Positions 40,309-49,148 of a stretch of DNA of 64,000 nucleotides are shown here, one piece after another. Each line of letters begins with the position of its first letter. Position 1 is the stretch's first letter. Source of the stretch: Chryseobacterium phosphatilyticum (lineage in GTDB: Bacteria; Bacteroidota; Bacteroidia; Flavobacteriales; Weeksellaceae); the NCBI RefSeq assembly GCF_002899825.2, contig NZ_PPED02000005.1:124001-188000 (forward strand). Direction: 5' to 3'. The position numbers were made by a program, and so were the translations under genes. The notes beneath the pieces were generated by a model, which worked only from the letters and a program-made list of their open reading frames with translations, made no database searches and was not told the DNA's origin.

Positions 40309-40807
40309 AATTTGATTTTTTTATGATGTGTTGTATTTTTTCTTTTGTTCTGTTAAGTTTTACGCGGGCATTGCCTTCGCTGAGCCCCAGATTGTTTCCA
40401 ATTTCTTTATGTGACATCCCTTCCATGAAATAAAATATGACGGCTTTTTCTAAGGAATTCAGCTCTTGAACGGCAGTGTAGAAAACTTCCAACTGTCTGT
40501 CCTTTACAGGATTATAATCTTCCTGCTGTACTTCAAAATGATTGGGAGCATCTGTATGGTTATTGGATCTTCGTTTTTCCTTTTTTAAATAAGTAATTGC
40601 AGTATTGATGGCGACCCGGTACATCCAGGTAGAAAACTCACTGTTTCCTTTGAAGTTCTGATAAGATTTCCATAGCTGGATAAGGATTTCCTGCTGAAGG
40701 TCCTCCCGGTCTTCTACAGAATCTGCATAAATCCTTGAGGCTTTATATATAATGCCCTTGTGTTGGTTGATCAATATTAAAAAGGAAGATTCGGTAGGAT
40801 TGTTCAC
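40298..40807 (-). CDS. ECF-type RNA polymerase sigma factor
   Basis: The 169-residue protein has sigma region 2 (DREDLQQEILIQLWKSYQNF, FSTWMYRVAINTAITYLKKEKR) and region 4 (LNSLEKAVIFYFMEGMSHKEIGNNLGLSEGNARVKLNRTKEKI) with a short linker, the layout of ECF sigma-70 factors. It is flanked on the same strand by a TraB/GumN-family gene upstream (24-nt gap) and a membrane protein gene overlapping its end. The signal sensed is unknown. Confidence 0.93.
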   Translation of the reverse strand: MNNPTESSFLILINQHKGIIYKASRIYADSVEDREDLQQEILIQLWKSYQNFKGNSEFSTWMYRVAINTAITYLKKEKRRSNNHTDAPNHFEVQQEDYNPVKDRQLEVFYTAVQELNSLEKAVIFYFMEGMSHKEIGNNLGLSEGNARVKLNRTKEKIQHIIKKSNYEF

Positions 40808-40831
40808 AGTAGTTTCATGGTTTGTTGATGA

Positions 40832-41710
40832 TTATAAACTTGATACTGGCTTTACAGTATACCCTTTTGACTGTAATAAAGGAATAATCCCATTTTCTCC
40901 CATAAGATGCGATCCGCCCACTGCAAAGAACGAGCTTTCTTTTTTCATCATTTCCGGCATTATTTTTACCCAGTTTTGATTTCTGTTGGTAAGCATAGCT
41001 TTCTCCTGTTTAGCATTCATGAATCTTTCATCCTTAAAAAGAGTATAAAGTGATTGTACATTTTCATTTTTAAATGCTTCGATCATCTGTCTGAATAATA
41101 CTTCATATTCCTTACCCATTTTAAGTTGCGCAATAGTACTCTTCAGATCATAAGCTTCATTGATGGTTTTCATTTGATCATTTACTTTTTCAAGCCCTTT
41201 GATGCTTTTTTTATCTTTTATTGCTTTCTGTAAAAGTTCCATTTCGTAAAACTTTACTTCGGTCTGAGGACATGGAATAGCCTTGGTAGAAAGCAATGCG
41301 TACAATGATTGAGAACTTGAAGAATCTATACTTTTCAGATCAGTTCCGTAATTAGCGAGTATGGTATTCAGTTCTTTAGCTTCTTTGGGAGAAAGTTGAT
41401 CAGAAATTTTTTTGTCTGTCGTAAGCATTTTTTGCATTGATATTATTTCACCAGGATCTGTATAATTAATTTCCATAACAAAATTGTCAGATTTCTCAAG
41501 TGCTTGCAATACTTTAGGTTTGATTTCGAAATCTTTACTGCATAAGATATGAAAAGTTCCCGTTATATAAGAAGGTTTTGAAAGGCCGTTTCCTGATACT
41601 TCCCAAAGCAGACTGTTGTTGCTCTTGTTGATGTTTAGAGATTGTGCTGTTGCAGATATCGGACAGATTGATAATAAAGTTATAAGTCCAAGTTTAATTA
41701 CATTTTTCAT
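40832..41710 (-). CDS. TraB/GumN-family protein, secreted
   Basis: The 292-residue product has a signal peptide (ending near SATAQ) and the TraB/GumN layout: LLWEVSGNGLSKPSYITGTFHIL near the start and FFAVGGSHLMGENGIIPLLQSKGY near the end. The two GxxH motifs (GTFH, GGSH) and the conserved glutamate in VMEINY correspond to the metal-binding residues proposed for the TIKI/TraB metalloprotease superfamily. It is the first gene of a unit with an ECF sigma factor and a membrane protein, suggesting involvement in an envelope response (inference). Confidence 0.88.
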   Translation of the reverse strand: MKNVIKLGLITLLSICPISATAQSLNINKSNNSLLWEVSGNGLSKPSYITGTFHILCSKDFEIKPKVLQALEKSDNFVMEINYTDPGEIISMQKMLTTDKKISDQLSPKEAKELNTILANYGTDLKSIDSSSSQSLYALLSTKAIPCPQTEVKFYEMELLQKAIKDKKSIKGLEKVNDQMKTINEAYDLKSTIAQLKMGKEYEVLFRQMIEAFKNENVQSLYTLFKDERFMNAKQEKAMLTNRNQNWVKIMPEMMKKESSFFAVGGSHLMGENGIIPLLQSKGYTVKPVSSL

Positions 41711-41785
41711 ATGATTATTTTTTTTGATTTTCTATTCTTTAAACAGTAGGTAAAAGCAAGGTTGCAATCGTTACAGTTTTTTTTC

Positions 41786-41817
41786 AAAAAAAATAAAACC
41801 TCCTGGAAAAGGAGGTT
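41786..41817 (-). terminator. Intrinsic terminator of DUF4349 gene
   Basis: AACCTCC (41797-41803) pairs with GGAGGTT (41811-41817); on the minus strand T-rich sequence follows. Confidence 0.75.
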
Positions 41818-41862
41818 GTAAAATCTAAAATTATAGTGATAACCTTTAGGTTAGGATAGCTA

Positions 41863-42774
41863 TTATTCCTGTGTTTTAGATGAGACTGGTTTTGTGATTT
41901 TTCTCTTTCTTAAAAAATAGATGATTCCGCCTGCGATTAATAACAGAGGCCAGATATTAATAAGTGCAACGATGATTCTCTGGATCAGGTAGAAACCATA
42001 CACAAAACCATCTTTAGCATCATAGATAAAGTTGTATCGGTATTTATTATCGATGCTGTTGGCATTGGTAATGGCAATTTCAGCAATTCTAACCTTAGGT
42101 TCTTTAATGTATATGTCTACAGTGCTATATTTCAGGTTGTCTGTCATATTCATAGTAGCCAGTTTTTGAAGATTCCCTTCAGACATATTTTTATCGTCAA
42201 GATTTACTTTATCCTTATTAGTCTTAAGCTGGCCTATATTTTCGGATGTTTTCTGATTTCTTTTGCCTTCCCATTCTGAATATCTGATATTGGATGTAAC
42301 ATCTTCAGCATTGATAGTTCTTGAGTTAAGGAATAGCTTATTACTGTTGATGAATGTTAAAAACTCACCCAGCTTTTCGGTAGGTATCCGAACCTGCATT
42401 CTGTTTTCCGTCTGGTATTTCTTGATCAACATGGCTTCTTCGTCGGAAGTATTATAAGTGTCCTGCGAAATAACATTGCTTTGCAAATTGCTGTTGACAA
42501 CAAAACCTCCAAACTCCTGAACTGACTTCTCAATAGAAATAGTTGTATTGTAGACATCTTTTACTTCCATATTGACATCTGCTGTTTTTATAAACTTCTT
42601 GTCTTGTACTTTCATACTTGCAGCAGACGAAACACTGTCTGATACTATAGCGCTCGCAGAATCGGTGGCAGCATAAGTCTCGAGTTCAGCAGCAGAAGCT
42701 TCTCCTTTTTTACATGAATAAATTCCTAAAAGGATGATAGCGGATAATGATAATCTGATGTAAGTCGTTTTCAT
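41863..42774 (-). CDS. DUF4349 lipoprotein
   Basis: The 303-residue product has a lipobox (GIYSCK, Cys21), a Ser/Ala-rich linker, and a DUF4349 domain: FIKTADVNMEVKDVYNT, GGFVVNSNLQS, MQVRIPTEKLGEFLTF and ITNANSIDNKYRY. A transmembrane helix near 265-285 (IIVALINIWPLLLIAGGIIYFL) is followed by a basic tail (RKRKITK). This family is membrane-anchored and of unknown role. It lies upstream of the TraB unit but has its own terminator. Confidence 0.85.
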   Translation of the reverse strand: MKTTYIRLSLSAIILLGIYSCKKGEASAAELETYAATDSASAIVSDSVSSAASMKVQDKKFIKTADVNMEVKDVYNTTISIEKSVQEFGGFVVNSNLQSNVISQDTYNTSDEEAMLIKKYQTENRMQVRIPTEKLGEFLTFINSNKLFLNSRTINAEDVTSNIRYSEWEGKRNQKTSENIGQLKTNKDKVNLDDKNMSEGNLQKLATMNMTDNLKYSTVDIYIKEPKVRIAEIAITNANSIDNKYRYNFIYDAKDGFVYGFYLIQRIIVALINIWPLLLIAGGIIYFLRKRKITKPVSSKTQE

Positions 42775-42981
42775 AGTGTAGATTTTTATATTTTGCTTGA
42801 GTCAAAGTTCAGTAAGGATTCTTTGTAATCATTGAAAATCAGAAGTAAAAAGATTGTAAAGAAAATATTATCTTTTAATTAATTGAAAATTAGCGTTTTG
42901 TAAAATAGATTCAACGGTTGCGGCTTTTTTTCGGAGCAAAATTTGCTTATCTTTTACAAACCAAAATCACAATATACCATT

Positions 42982-44340
42982 ATGTCAAATACCTTTTCTA
43001 AAATCAGAAACGCAATCGGATTATTCACATCCATAGATTTTGATCAATTAAGTGCCATTTCTCAAAAAGTGGATTTACCTAAATTGATGAATAACTTTTC
43101 AAAACTGGACGATAAACAACTTTCAGGATTGGTGAAAATGCTCGATCCCAATAAAAAAAAGAAAGAGCTTCCACCTATTGATGGAGATTTTTATGATATC
43201 TATCACACGTTGTCACCTGAGCAAAGGGAAATTCAGCTTAAAGTAAGAGCGTTTATGGAAAAAGAAGTGAAACCTTTAGTAAACCACTATTGGCTAAGAG
43301 ATGAATTTCCTTTTGAGCTGATTCCGAAATTTCAAAAATTAAATATCTGCGGCGTTACCTATGAAGGATACGGCTGTCCGGGTATGCCTTTTCTGATGGA
43401 AGGTGTCATTGCCATGGAAATGGCCAGAATTGATGCTTCCATTGCTACCTTTTTCGGAGTGCAATCCGGATTGGCAATGGGATCCATTTATATTTGTGGT
43501 TCAGAAGAACAGAAACAGAAATGGCTTCCACAAATGCAGAAATTTGAAAAAATCGGAGCATTTGGCCTTACAGAACCTGAAGTGGGATCAGGCGCAGCCG
43601 GAGGTCTTACTGTTACCTGCAAAAAAACAGCCGAAGGTTGGGTTCTTAATGGTCAGAAAAAATGGATTGGAAATGCAACCTTTGCAGATCTTGTGATCAT
43701 CTGGGCTAGAGATCTGGATGATGGAGAGGTAAAAGGTTTTATTGTAGAAAAAGACAACCCCGGATATTCGGTAGAGAAAATCAAAGGAAAAATGGCTCTC
43801 AGAATTGTTCAGAACGGATTGATCACTTTAAAAGATTGTGTGGTGACCGAAGAAAACCGTTTACAAAATGCCAACTCTTTTAAAGATACCGGAAAAGTTT
43901 TGCGGATGACACGCGCGGGAGTAGCCTGGATGGCAACGGGTTGTGCAAGAGGAGCTTATGAAAGTGCATTGGACTATACCCGAAAAAGAGAACAGTTTGG
44001 AAGACCTATCGCTTCTTTTCAAATGATTCAGGGACATTTGGTGGAAATGTTATCTAATCTTACCGCCATGCAGACTATGGTTTTCAGATTATCCGAAATG
44101 CAGGATGAAGGTATTTTAAAAGATGAACACGCATCTCTCGCCAAGGTATTTTGTACCCTTAGAACACGAGATATTGTTTCCAGAGCCCGGGAAGTGCTGG
44201 GAGGAAATGGTATTCTGCTGGAATATGATGTTGCAAGATTTGTAGCAGATGCAGAAGCAATTTATTCTTATGAAGGAACAAAAGAAATTAATTCACTGAT
44301 TGTAGGGCGATCCATTACAGGATTCAGTGCTTTTGTATAG
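42982..44340 (+). CDS. Acyl-CoA dehydrogenase, glutaryl-CoA dehydrogenase-like
   Basis: This flavoenzyme oxidises an acyl-CoA at the alpha-beta bond. The 452-residue chain (ATG at 42982; an upstream TTG frame is ignored) shows FGLTEPEVGSGA, WVLNGQKKWIGNATFADL, the R-Q-F-G pattern REQFGRPIASFQ, and the catalytic glutamate in SYEGTKEINSLIVGRSITG. The YEGT tail and overall spacing resemble GcdH-type enzymes rather than medium-chain dehydrogenases. Residues 1-70 are an extra N-terminal segment without known motif. It stands alone, with a hairpin before the convergent DoxX gene. Confidence 0.9.
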   Translation: MSNTFSKIRNAIGLFTSIDFDQLSAISQKVDLPKLMNNFSKLDDKQLSGLVKMLDPNKKKKELPPIDGDFYDIYHTLSPEQREIQLKVRAFMEKEVKPLVNHYWLRDEFPFELIPKFQKLNICGVTYEGYGCPGMPFLMEGVIAMEMARIDASIATFFGVQSGLAMGSIYICGSEEQKQKWLPQMQKFEKIGAFGLTEPEVGSGAAGGLTVTCKKTAEGWVLNGQKKWIGNATFADLVIIWARDLDDGEVKGFIVEKDNPGYSVEKIKGKMALRIVQNGLITLKDCVVTEENRLQNANSFKDTGKVLRMTRAGVAWMATGCARGAYESALDYTRKREQFGRPIASFQMIQGHLVEMLSNLTAMQTMVFRLSEMQDEGILKDEHASLAKVFCTLRTRDIVSRAREVLGGNGILLEYDVARFVADAEAIYSYEGTKEINSLIVGRSITGFSAFV

Positions 44341-44347
44341 CTTGGAC

Positions 44348-44385
44348 CAGGTAGCAGGTTATCAATAAGTGTAATCTGCTACCTG
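44348..44385. terminator. Perfect-stem hairpin between convergent genes
   Basis: CAGGTAGCAG (44348-44357) pairs with CTGCTACCTG (44376-44385) around an 18-nt loop. There is no T-run on either side, so it may be a weak terminator or a repeat. Confidence 0.4.
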
Positions 44386-44399
44386 ATATCAGTAGTTTA

Positions 44400-44777
44400 T
44401 TAACTCACCAGTTTTTTATATTTTTCACGATTATCAATAATCATCCAGATATTGATAAGGAATAACACTGAAGAAATGGCAATACCTGTTGATGAAGGAT
44501 CTCTGTAAAGGTTATGAATCAAAATCCCAACCATGACCGGTAATATAATGATTGCTCCTAGTGCTCTTGTCTTTGGAAAGATAAATAATAGTCCACCAAT
44601 GACTTCTACAGCACCTACCAAAGGGAGCAACCATCCAATCTCTCCAAAAGCAGCATACAGTTTCATTTGAGTATCCGTCAGTTTGGGTACAGGATTATAA
44701 TGAAGAAACTTGTCTAATCCTGCGTTGATAAACATAAGTCCGAAAAGCAGGCAGATAATGAATTTTACTATTTTCAT
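44400..44777 (-). CDS. DoxX-family membrane protein
   Basis: The 125-residue protein has four hydrophobic segments and the DoxX-like pattern: FGLMFINAGLDKFLH in helix 1, EIGWLLPLVGAVEVIGGLLF in helix 2, then ALGAIIILPVMVGILIHNLY. The function of this family is mostly unknown; some members work with thiosulfate-quinone or redox systems. It appears monocistronic. Confidence 0.83.
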   Translation of the reverse strand: MKIVKFIICLLFGLMFINAGLDKFLHYNPVPKLTDTQMKLYAAFGEIGWLLPLVGAVEVIGGLLFIFPKTRALGAIIILPVMVGILIHNLYRDPSSTGIAISSVLFLINIWMIIDNREKYKKLVS

Positions 44778-45070
44778 AATTAAATATTTTATATCAAATG
44801 TAATGCAAAAATGAGATATATTTATTTAATTGGCTTAAAAAATAAACAATTATTGTTGTTGACCGGTGGATAGGTGTTTTGGGTACAATTTGATATTGGT
44901 CCTATAGGTTGCCCATTTAAAATTTCAGCGGGAGGTCCTTGTTGGGATAAGGAGGTATCCTGCCACCACCTGATGATGAATATTGTCGCTATACCCAATC
45001 TAATATTTTGTGTACAGAAGTCTGTGCGAATAGCATGAACCCCTATTGTGCACTTCCATAATAAAAATAC
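44778..45070. other. Gene-free stretch with possible decayed small peptide gene
   Basis: No intact gene of normal size is seen. On the minus strand, between about 45063 and 44830, two frames read GGGRIPPYPNK and then, after a shift, GPPAEILNGQPIGPISNC and NTYPPVNNNNCLFF. This is reminiscent of the short Gly-Gly, Cys-containing bacteriocin-like peptides common in Chryseobacterium, here interrupted by stops. The evidence is weak. Confidence 0.25.
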
Positions 45071-45101
45071 AAAAAGACTGCTCTGGAGAAGGCAGTCTTT
45101 T
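45071..45101 (-). terminator. Intrinsic terminator of AI-2E permease gene
   Basis: AAAAGACTGC (45072-45081) pairs with GCAGTCTTTT (45092-45101); on the minus strand a T-run follows. Confidence 0.75.
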
Positions 45102-45164
45102 ATTTATACTTTACTTTAAAGATTAGAATAATATCATTTATTATTCATTACTCATTGCTGATGA

Positions 45165-46277
45165 TCAGTCCATTTCCTTCAGGGTAATATTCTTTGAAAT
45201 CTTATAGCTTTTCTTTTTCTTATTGGGTTTTATTTCCTCTCCGAGTAATCTTCCCCAGGGTTTTAAGTCCTCAACTCTTTCGCAGATAATTTTAATGATA
45301 GCAATTGCCGGAATACATAGGAACATTCCTGCGATACCCCATAGGTGCTCCCCTAAAAGAATTCCAATAAACGAGAATAAAGCATTGATTTTTACCCTTG
45401 AACCTACGACAAACGGGAGTATGATATTGCCATCAACGGCATGAATACCAATGTATCCAATAGCCACATAAATACAAGTGGAAGGACTGGCTGTTGCAAA
45501 TGCTATAAAACAGGAAATAACAAGAGAAATAAAAATACCTAAATATGGGATTACATTTAATAAACCTGTCAAGACACCCAGTAAAATAGCATATTTTACC
45601 CCTAAAATGGTAAGAACGGTAGCCGTAAGAATAGATACGATAACTACTTGAATACAAAGACCGAAGATATATTTCTTGGTCATGATTCTTATTTCATTGA
45701 CGGCCTCCTGCACGCTTGACTTATGTCTTTCATTAAAAACAGTCACAATGAAATTGTTTAACAATCTTCTGTAATTTAAAATAAAGATAAAAAACAGGGT
45801 GAAAAACAAGATAAAGCCGAATCCCGTCGAAAATATACCAAATGTAAACCCCAAAATAGCCCCTGAAGAAGAAAGAAGTTTATTCAGTCCCTGATTAATA
45901 TAGTCTACCTGTTCATCTACTTTTACATTAAAAGTTTTTGATACCCAATGCTGAAGATTATTAAAAACTGTTGTAAACTGCTCTCTCAGGTGGGGAAGAT
46001 CTTTGCTGAAATCAGACAGCTGATTCGTAAAGAAATAAATAATCCCGCTTAAAATGATTAACATGATGAAAACAGAGGTCATTGTGGATACGGATCTCGG
46101 AAATCTCAGTTTTCTTTCCATAAAAGTTGCTGCCGGCAAAAAGAGCATTGCCATCAGGAATGCAAAGAAGAACGGAGCTATAATAGTCTGCTCCAGGACT
46201 AAAAGATAGCCTATCCCAATGATGGAAATAACCACCAATGTGAGCTTAACTAGGAAAGGAAGTCTAAGGAAATTCAT
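45165..46277 (-). CDS. AI-2E-family transporter (PerM-like)
   Basis: The 370-residue integral membrane protein has about eight hydrophobic segments. Family features include IIAPFFFAFLMAMLFLPAA near the start, a soluble helical region (about 105-150), GVLTGLLNVIPYLGIFISLV, and the closing GILLGEHLWGIAGMFLCIPAIAIIK. The ATG at 46277 (MNFLRLPFLVKL) is preferred over 46373, which would add 32 residues without family similarity. Members export diverse small molecules or ions. The substrate cannot be read from sequence. Confidence 0.88.
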   Translation of the reverse strand: MNFLRLPFLVKLTLVVISIIGIGYLLVLEQTIIAPFFFAFLMAMLFLPAATFMERKLRFPRSVSTMTSVFIMLIILSGIIYFFTNQLSDFSKDLPHLREQFTTVFNNLQHWVSKTFNVKVDEQVDYINQGLNKLLSSSGAILGFTFGIFSTGFGFILFFTLFFIFILNYRRLLNNFIVTVFNERHKSSVQEAVNEIRIMTKKYIFGLCIQVVIVSILTATVLTILGVKYAILLGVLTGLLNVIPYLGIFISLVISCFIAFATASPSTCIYVAIGYIGIHAVDGNIILPFVVGSRVKINALFSFIGILLGEHLWGIAGMFLCIPAIAIIKIICERVEDLKPWGRLLGEEIKPNKKKKSYKISKNITLKEMD

Positions 46278-46412
46278 AATCTGGATGTACTGTATGGAAT
46301 AAAAATAAGAAAACCCTTCTGAAATGAAAAATTTTTTACTCAAATAGGGTATTTTTTTTCCGTATTGCATCAAATTTTATTCCATGTGGAAATGATGATG
46401 GTGATTTTCTCC

Positions 46413-46450
46413 AAAAACAGAAACACGCCCCGGTTAGCAGGACGTGTTTC
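46413..46450 (-). terminator. Intrinsic terminator of lon
   Basis: GAAACACG (46420-46427) pairs with CGTGTTTC (46443-46450); on the minus strand a T-rich tail follows (A-run at 46413-46417). Confidence 0.65.
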
Positions 46451-46482
46451 TTTATTGAGAAGTTAATATGTTATCAATTGTT

Positions 46483-48888
46483 TTATTTTTCAATGGCAAT
46501 GTCGATGACTTCTTCCATTCTGTTGACATAGTGAACCTTCAGATTTTTTAAATAATCTTTTTTGATTTCCTCTACATCTTTTCTGTTGGCTTCACAAAGA
46601 ATAACATCCTTGATGCCTGCTCTTGTTGCGGCAAGCAGTTTTTCTTTAATTCCCCCTACAGGAAGGACTTTACCCCTTAAAGTGATCTCTCCTGTCATGG
46701 CAAGATGGGGTTTGATTTTCTTGTTTTTAAATGAAGAAACCATTGAAGTCAACATCGCAATACCTGCAGATGGACCGTCTTTTGGAGTTGCTCCTTCAGG
46801 AACGTGTACGTGAATATTTTTCTTATCCATATCTTCCTGTGTAATTCCCAATTCATCGTGCTTCGCTTTAATATATTCTAAAGCAATCGTTGCAGATTCT
46901 TTCATTACCGTCCCAAGGTTACCTGTCATCGTTAATGCTCCTTTTCCATTGCTTAAAATACTTTCAATGTAAAGGATGTCTCCGCCAACGCTGGTCCAGG
47001 CTAAGCCTGTTACGACTCCCGGAACTCCTGTGATTTCAGATAAACTTTTTGGCCTCGGAACTCCAAGAATTTCGTCTACTTTTTCAAGAGAAATTTTTGG
47101 ATCATATTCTTTTACCAAGGCTGTCTGTAATGCTACCCATCTTCCTATGGCAGCAATTCTTTTCTCTAAAGTTCTTACTCCGCTTTCGGAAGTATGGGCT
47201 TCTATAATATGCTTAAGCTCGGCATTTCCAAGTTTAAATGATTTGGTGTCCAAACCATTTTCTTCCTGTTGTTTTTTGATTAAATGCCTTTTTGCGATTT
47301 CAATTTTTTCCTCCATTGTATACCCTGCAATCTGAATAATTTCAGTTCTGTCCAGAAGAGGTGTTTGTATAGTGGAAAGTGAATTTGCCGTTGCAATAAA
47401 CATTACTTTCGACAGGTCATACCCCATCTCAAGGAAGTTGTCATAGAATGACTTATTTTGCTCCGGATCAAGTACTTCCAGGAGTGCTGAGCTAGGATCC
47501 CCATGAAGACCTTGCCCGATTTTATCGATCTCATCAAGAACAATAACCGGGTTAGATGTTCCGGACTTTTTGATAGACTGCAAAATTCTTCCGGCCATAG
47601 CACCGATGTAAGTCTTTCTGTGTCCCCGGATTTCACTCTCATCATGAAGACCACCCAAAGATAATCTTACATATTTTCTGCCTAATGCATCAGCGATAGA
47701 CTTCCCTAAAGAGGTTTTCCCCACTCCCGGAGGTCCTACCAATAATAGAATAGGAGATTTCATGTTGTTTTTTAATTTTAAAACAGCCATGTGCTCCAAT
47801 ATTCTTTTTTTGATATCCTCTAATCCAAAATGAGCTTTATCCAGAACTTTCTCTGCCTTTGCAATATCAAAAATATCTTTAGTATAGGTCTCCCATGGAA
47901 GATCTGTAAAGAAATCCAGATAGTTTCTCTGGACATTATAATCCGGAGAATTGGGGTTCTGGCGTTGTAGCCTGTTGATTTCTTTCTGGAAATGTTCTTC
48001 TACTTCCTGGCTCCATTTCTTAGTCTTTGCTTTCGTGATAAGATCTTCAACATCGCTTTCAGGACCACCACCCAATTCATCCTGAATTGTTCTGATTTGT
48101 TGATTCAGAAAATACTCTCTCTGCTGTTTATCAAGATCTTTTGACGTTTTCTGATGAATCTGGTTTCTTAATTCCAGTTTTCTGAAATCTTCATGCATCA
48201 TTTCATAGCACTTGTTCGCTCTTTCCATCAGGCTCTTCTCTTCAAGGAGCTTTTGTTTTTCCAAAGAAGGGAAGTTGGCATTTGTACAGATGAAATTCAA
48301 AAGGTCATCATTATTATTGATGTTCTTGATGGCAAAATTAGCGGCATTCGGAATATTCGGATCCAGTTCGATAATTTTTAAAGCCAGTTCCTTCACATTT
48401 TCAAGCAATGCTTCATATTCTTCCTGGTCCTTTGGTCTGGTATCTTTTAATTTTGAAATTTCAGCTTTAAAATAAGGTTGGCTCTCAAGAACCTTTTTAA
48501 TCTTAAATCTATGAAATCCTTTAGTGATCGCAGTGATATTACCTTCCGGAAGCTTTATAATTTTGATAATCTTTGCCAGTGTACCGGTGGTATAAATATC
48601 TTTTTCAGTTGGCTGTTCCAGATCTGAATTTTTCTGGCTCACGATTCCTATAAAATCTCCGTTTTTCTGAGCTTCTTCAAGAAGTTGTATCGATGTTTTT
48701 CTTCCTGCTGTAATAGGAATCACCACATTGGGGAACATGACCATATTTCTTACAGGAAGTATTGGGAATATTTTCTGTTCGGAATTTTTATCAGTTTCCG
48801 CAAAGTCAGAAAGATTGATTTCTTCAGTTACGATATCAAATCCGTCACTGATCATTTCCTCTAAACTAATATCTTCAAATTCTGTCAT
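46483..48888 (-). CDS. lon: ATP-dependent protease Lon
   Basis: Lon degrades misfolded and regulatory proteins in the cytoplasm. The 801-residue chain has the N-terminal LON substrate domain (FPILPVRNMVMFPNVVIPI), a coiled-coil helical part, the AAA+ module (Walker A GPPGVGKTS near residue 380, Walker B VIVLDEIDKIG) and the protease domain with the catalytic Ser in PKDGPSAGIAM (about 705) and Lys in VGGIKEKLLAA (about 748). It has a somewhat extended acidic N-terminus (about 40 residues). A perfect 17-bp inverted repeat lies 10 bp before the start codon. Confidence 0.97.
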   Translation of the reverse strand: MTEFEDISLEEMISDGFDIVTEEINLSDFAETDKNSEQKIFPILPVRNMVMFPNVVIPITAGRKTSIQLLEEAQKNGDFIGIVSQKNSDLEQPTEKDIYTTGTLAKIIKIIKLPEGNITAITKGFHRFKIKKVLESQPYFKAEISKLKDTRPKDQEEYEALLENVKELALKIIELDPNIPNAANFAIKNINNNDDLLNFICTNANFPSLEKQKLLEEKSLMERANKCYEMMHEDFRKLELRNQIHQKTSKDLDKQQREYFLNQQIRTIQDELGGGPESDVEDLITKAKTKKWSQEVEEHFQKEINRLQRQNPNSPDYNVQRNYLDFFTDLPWETYTKDIFDIAKAEKVLDKAHFGLEDIKKRILEHMAVLKLKNNMKSPILLLVGPPGVGKTSLGKSIADALGRKYVRLSLGGLHDESEIRGHRKTYIGAMAGRILQSIKKSGTSNPVIVLDEIDKIGQGLHGDPSSALLEVLDPEQNKSFYDNFLEMGYDLSKVMFIATANSLSTIQTPLLDRTEIIQIAGYTMEEKIEIAKRHLIKKQQEENGLDTKSFKLGNAELKHIIEAHTSESGVRTLEKRIAAIGRWVALQTALVKEYDPKISLEKVDEILGVPRPKSLSEITGVPGVVTGLAWTSVGGDILYIESILSNGKGALTMTGNLGTVMKESATIALEYIKAKHDELGITQEDMDKKNIHVHVPEGATPKDGPSAGIAMLTSMVSSFKNKKIKPHLAMTGEITLRGKVLPVGGIKEKLLAATRAGIKDVILCEANRKDVEEIKKDYLKNLKVHYVNRMEEVIDIAIEK

Positions 48889-48897
48889 AATTAATCG

Positions 48898-48914
48898 AAT
48901 GACAAATTGTCATT
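48898..48914. promoter_or_regulatory. Perfect inverted repeat upstream of lon, candidate operator
   Basis: AATGACAA (48898-48905), one central base, then TTGTCATT (48907-48914). It is 10 bp upstream of the lon ATG, within the leader or promoter region. It could bind a dimeric regulator or form a small RNA hairpin. Confidence 0.4.
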
Positions 48915-49148
48915 TTCGTTTTTAATCGTTAAAGTGATTTTTTATAATAACCTCTGAAAACGTGTGGTATATTATAATATCTTACAATGCACAATACTTA
49001 TGCCATTTGTTTTTTACTGAAAAATATGGTCAAAATTTCCTTTTTTTCATAATCTTTGAGATTAAAATACAAAATAAAGAACTTCTGCTTCTGTAATTTC
49101 TTAAAAATGTGTATTTTCGCAAACTGATAAAAAACTATAATTTATAAA

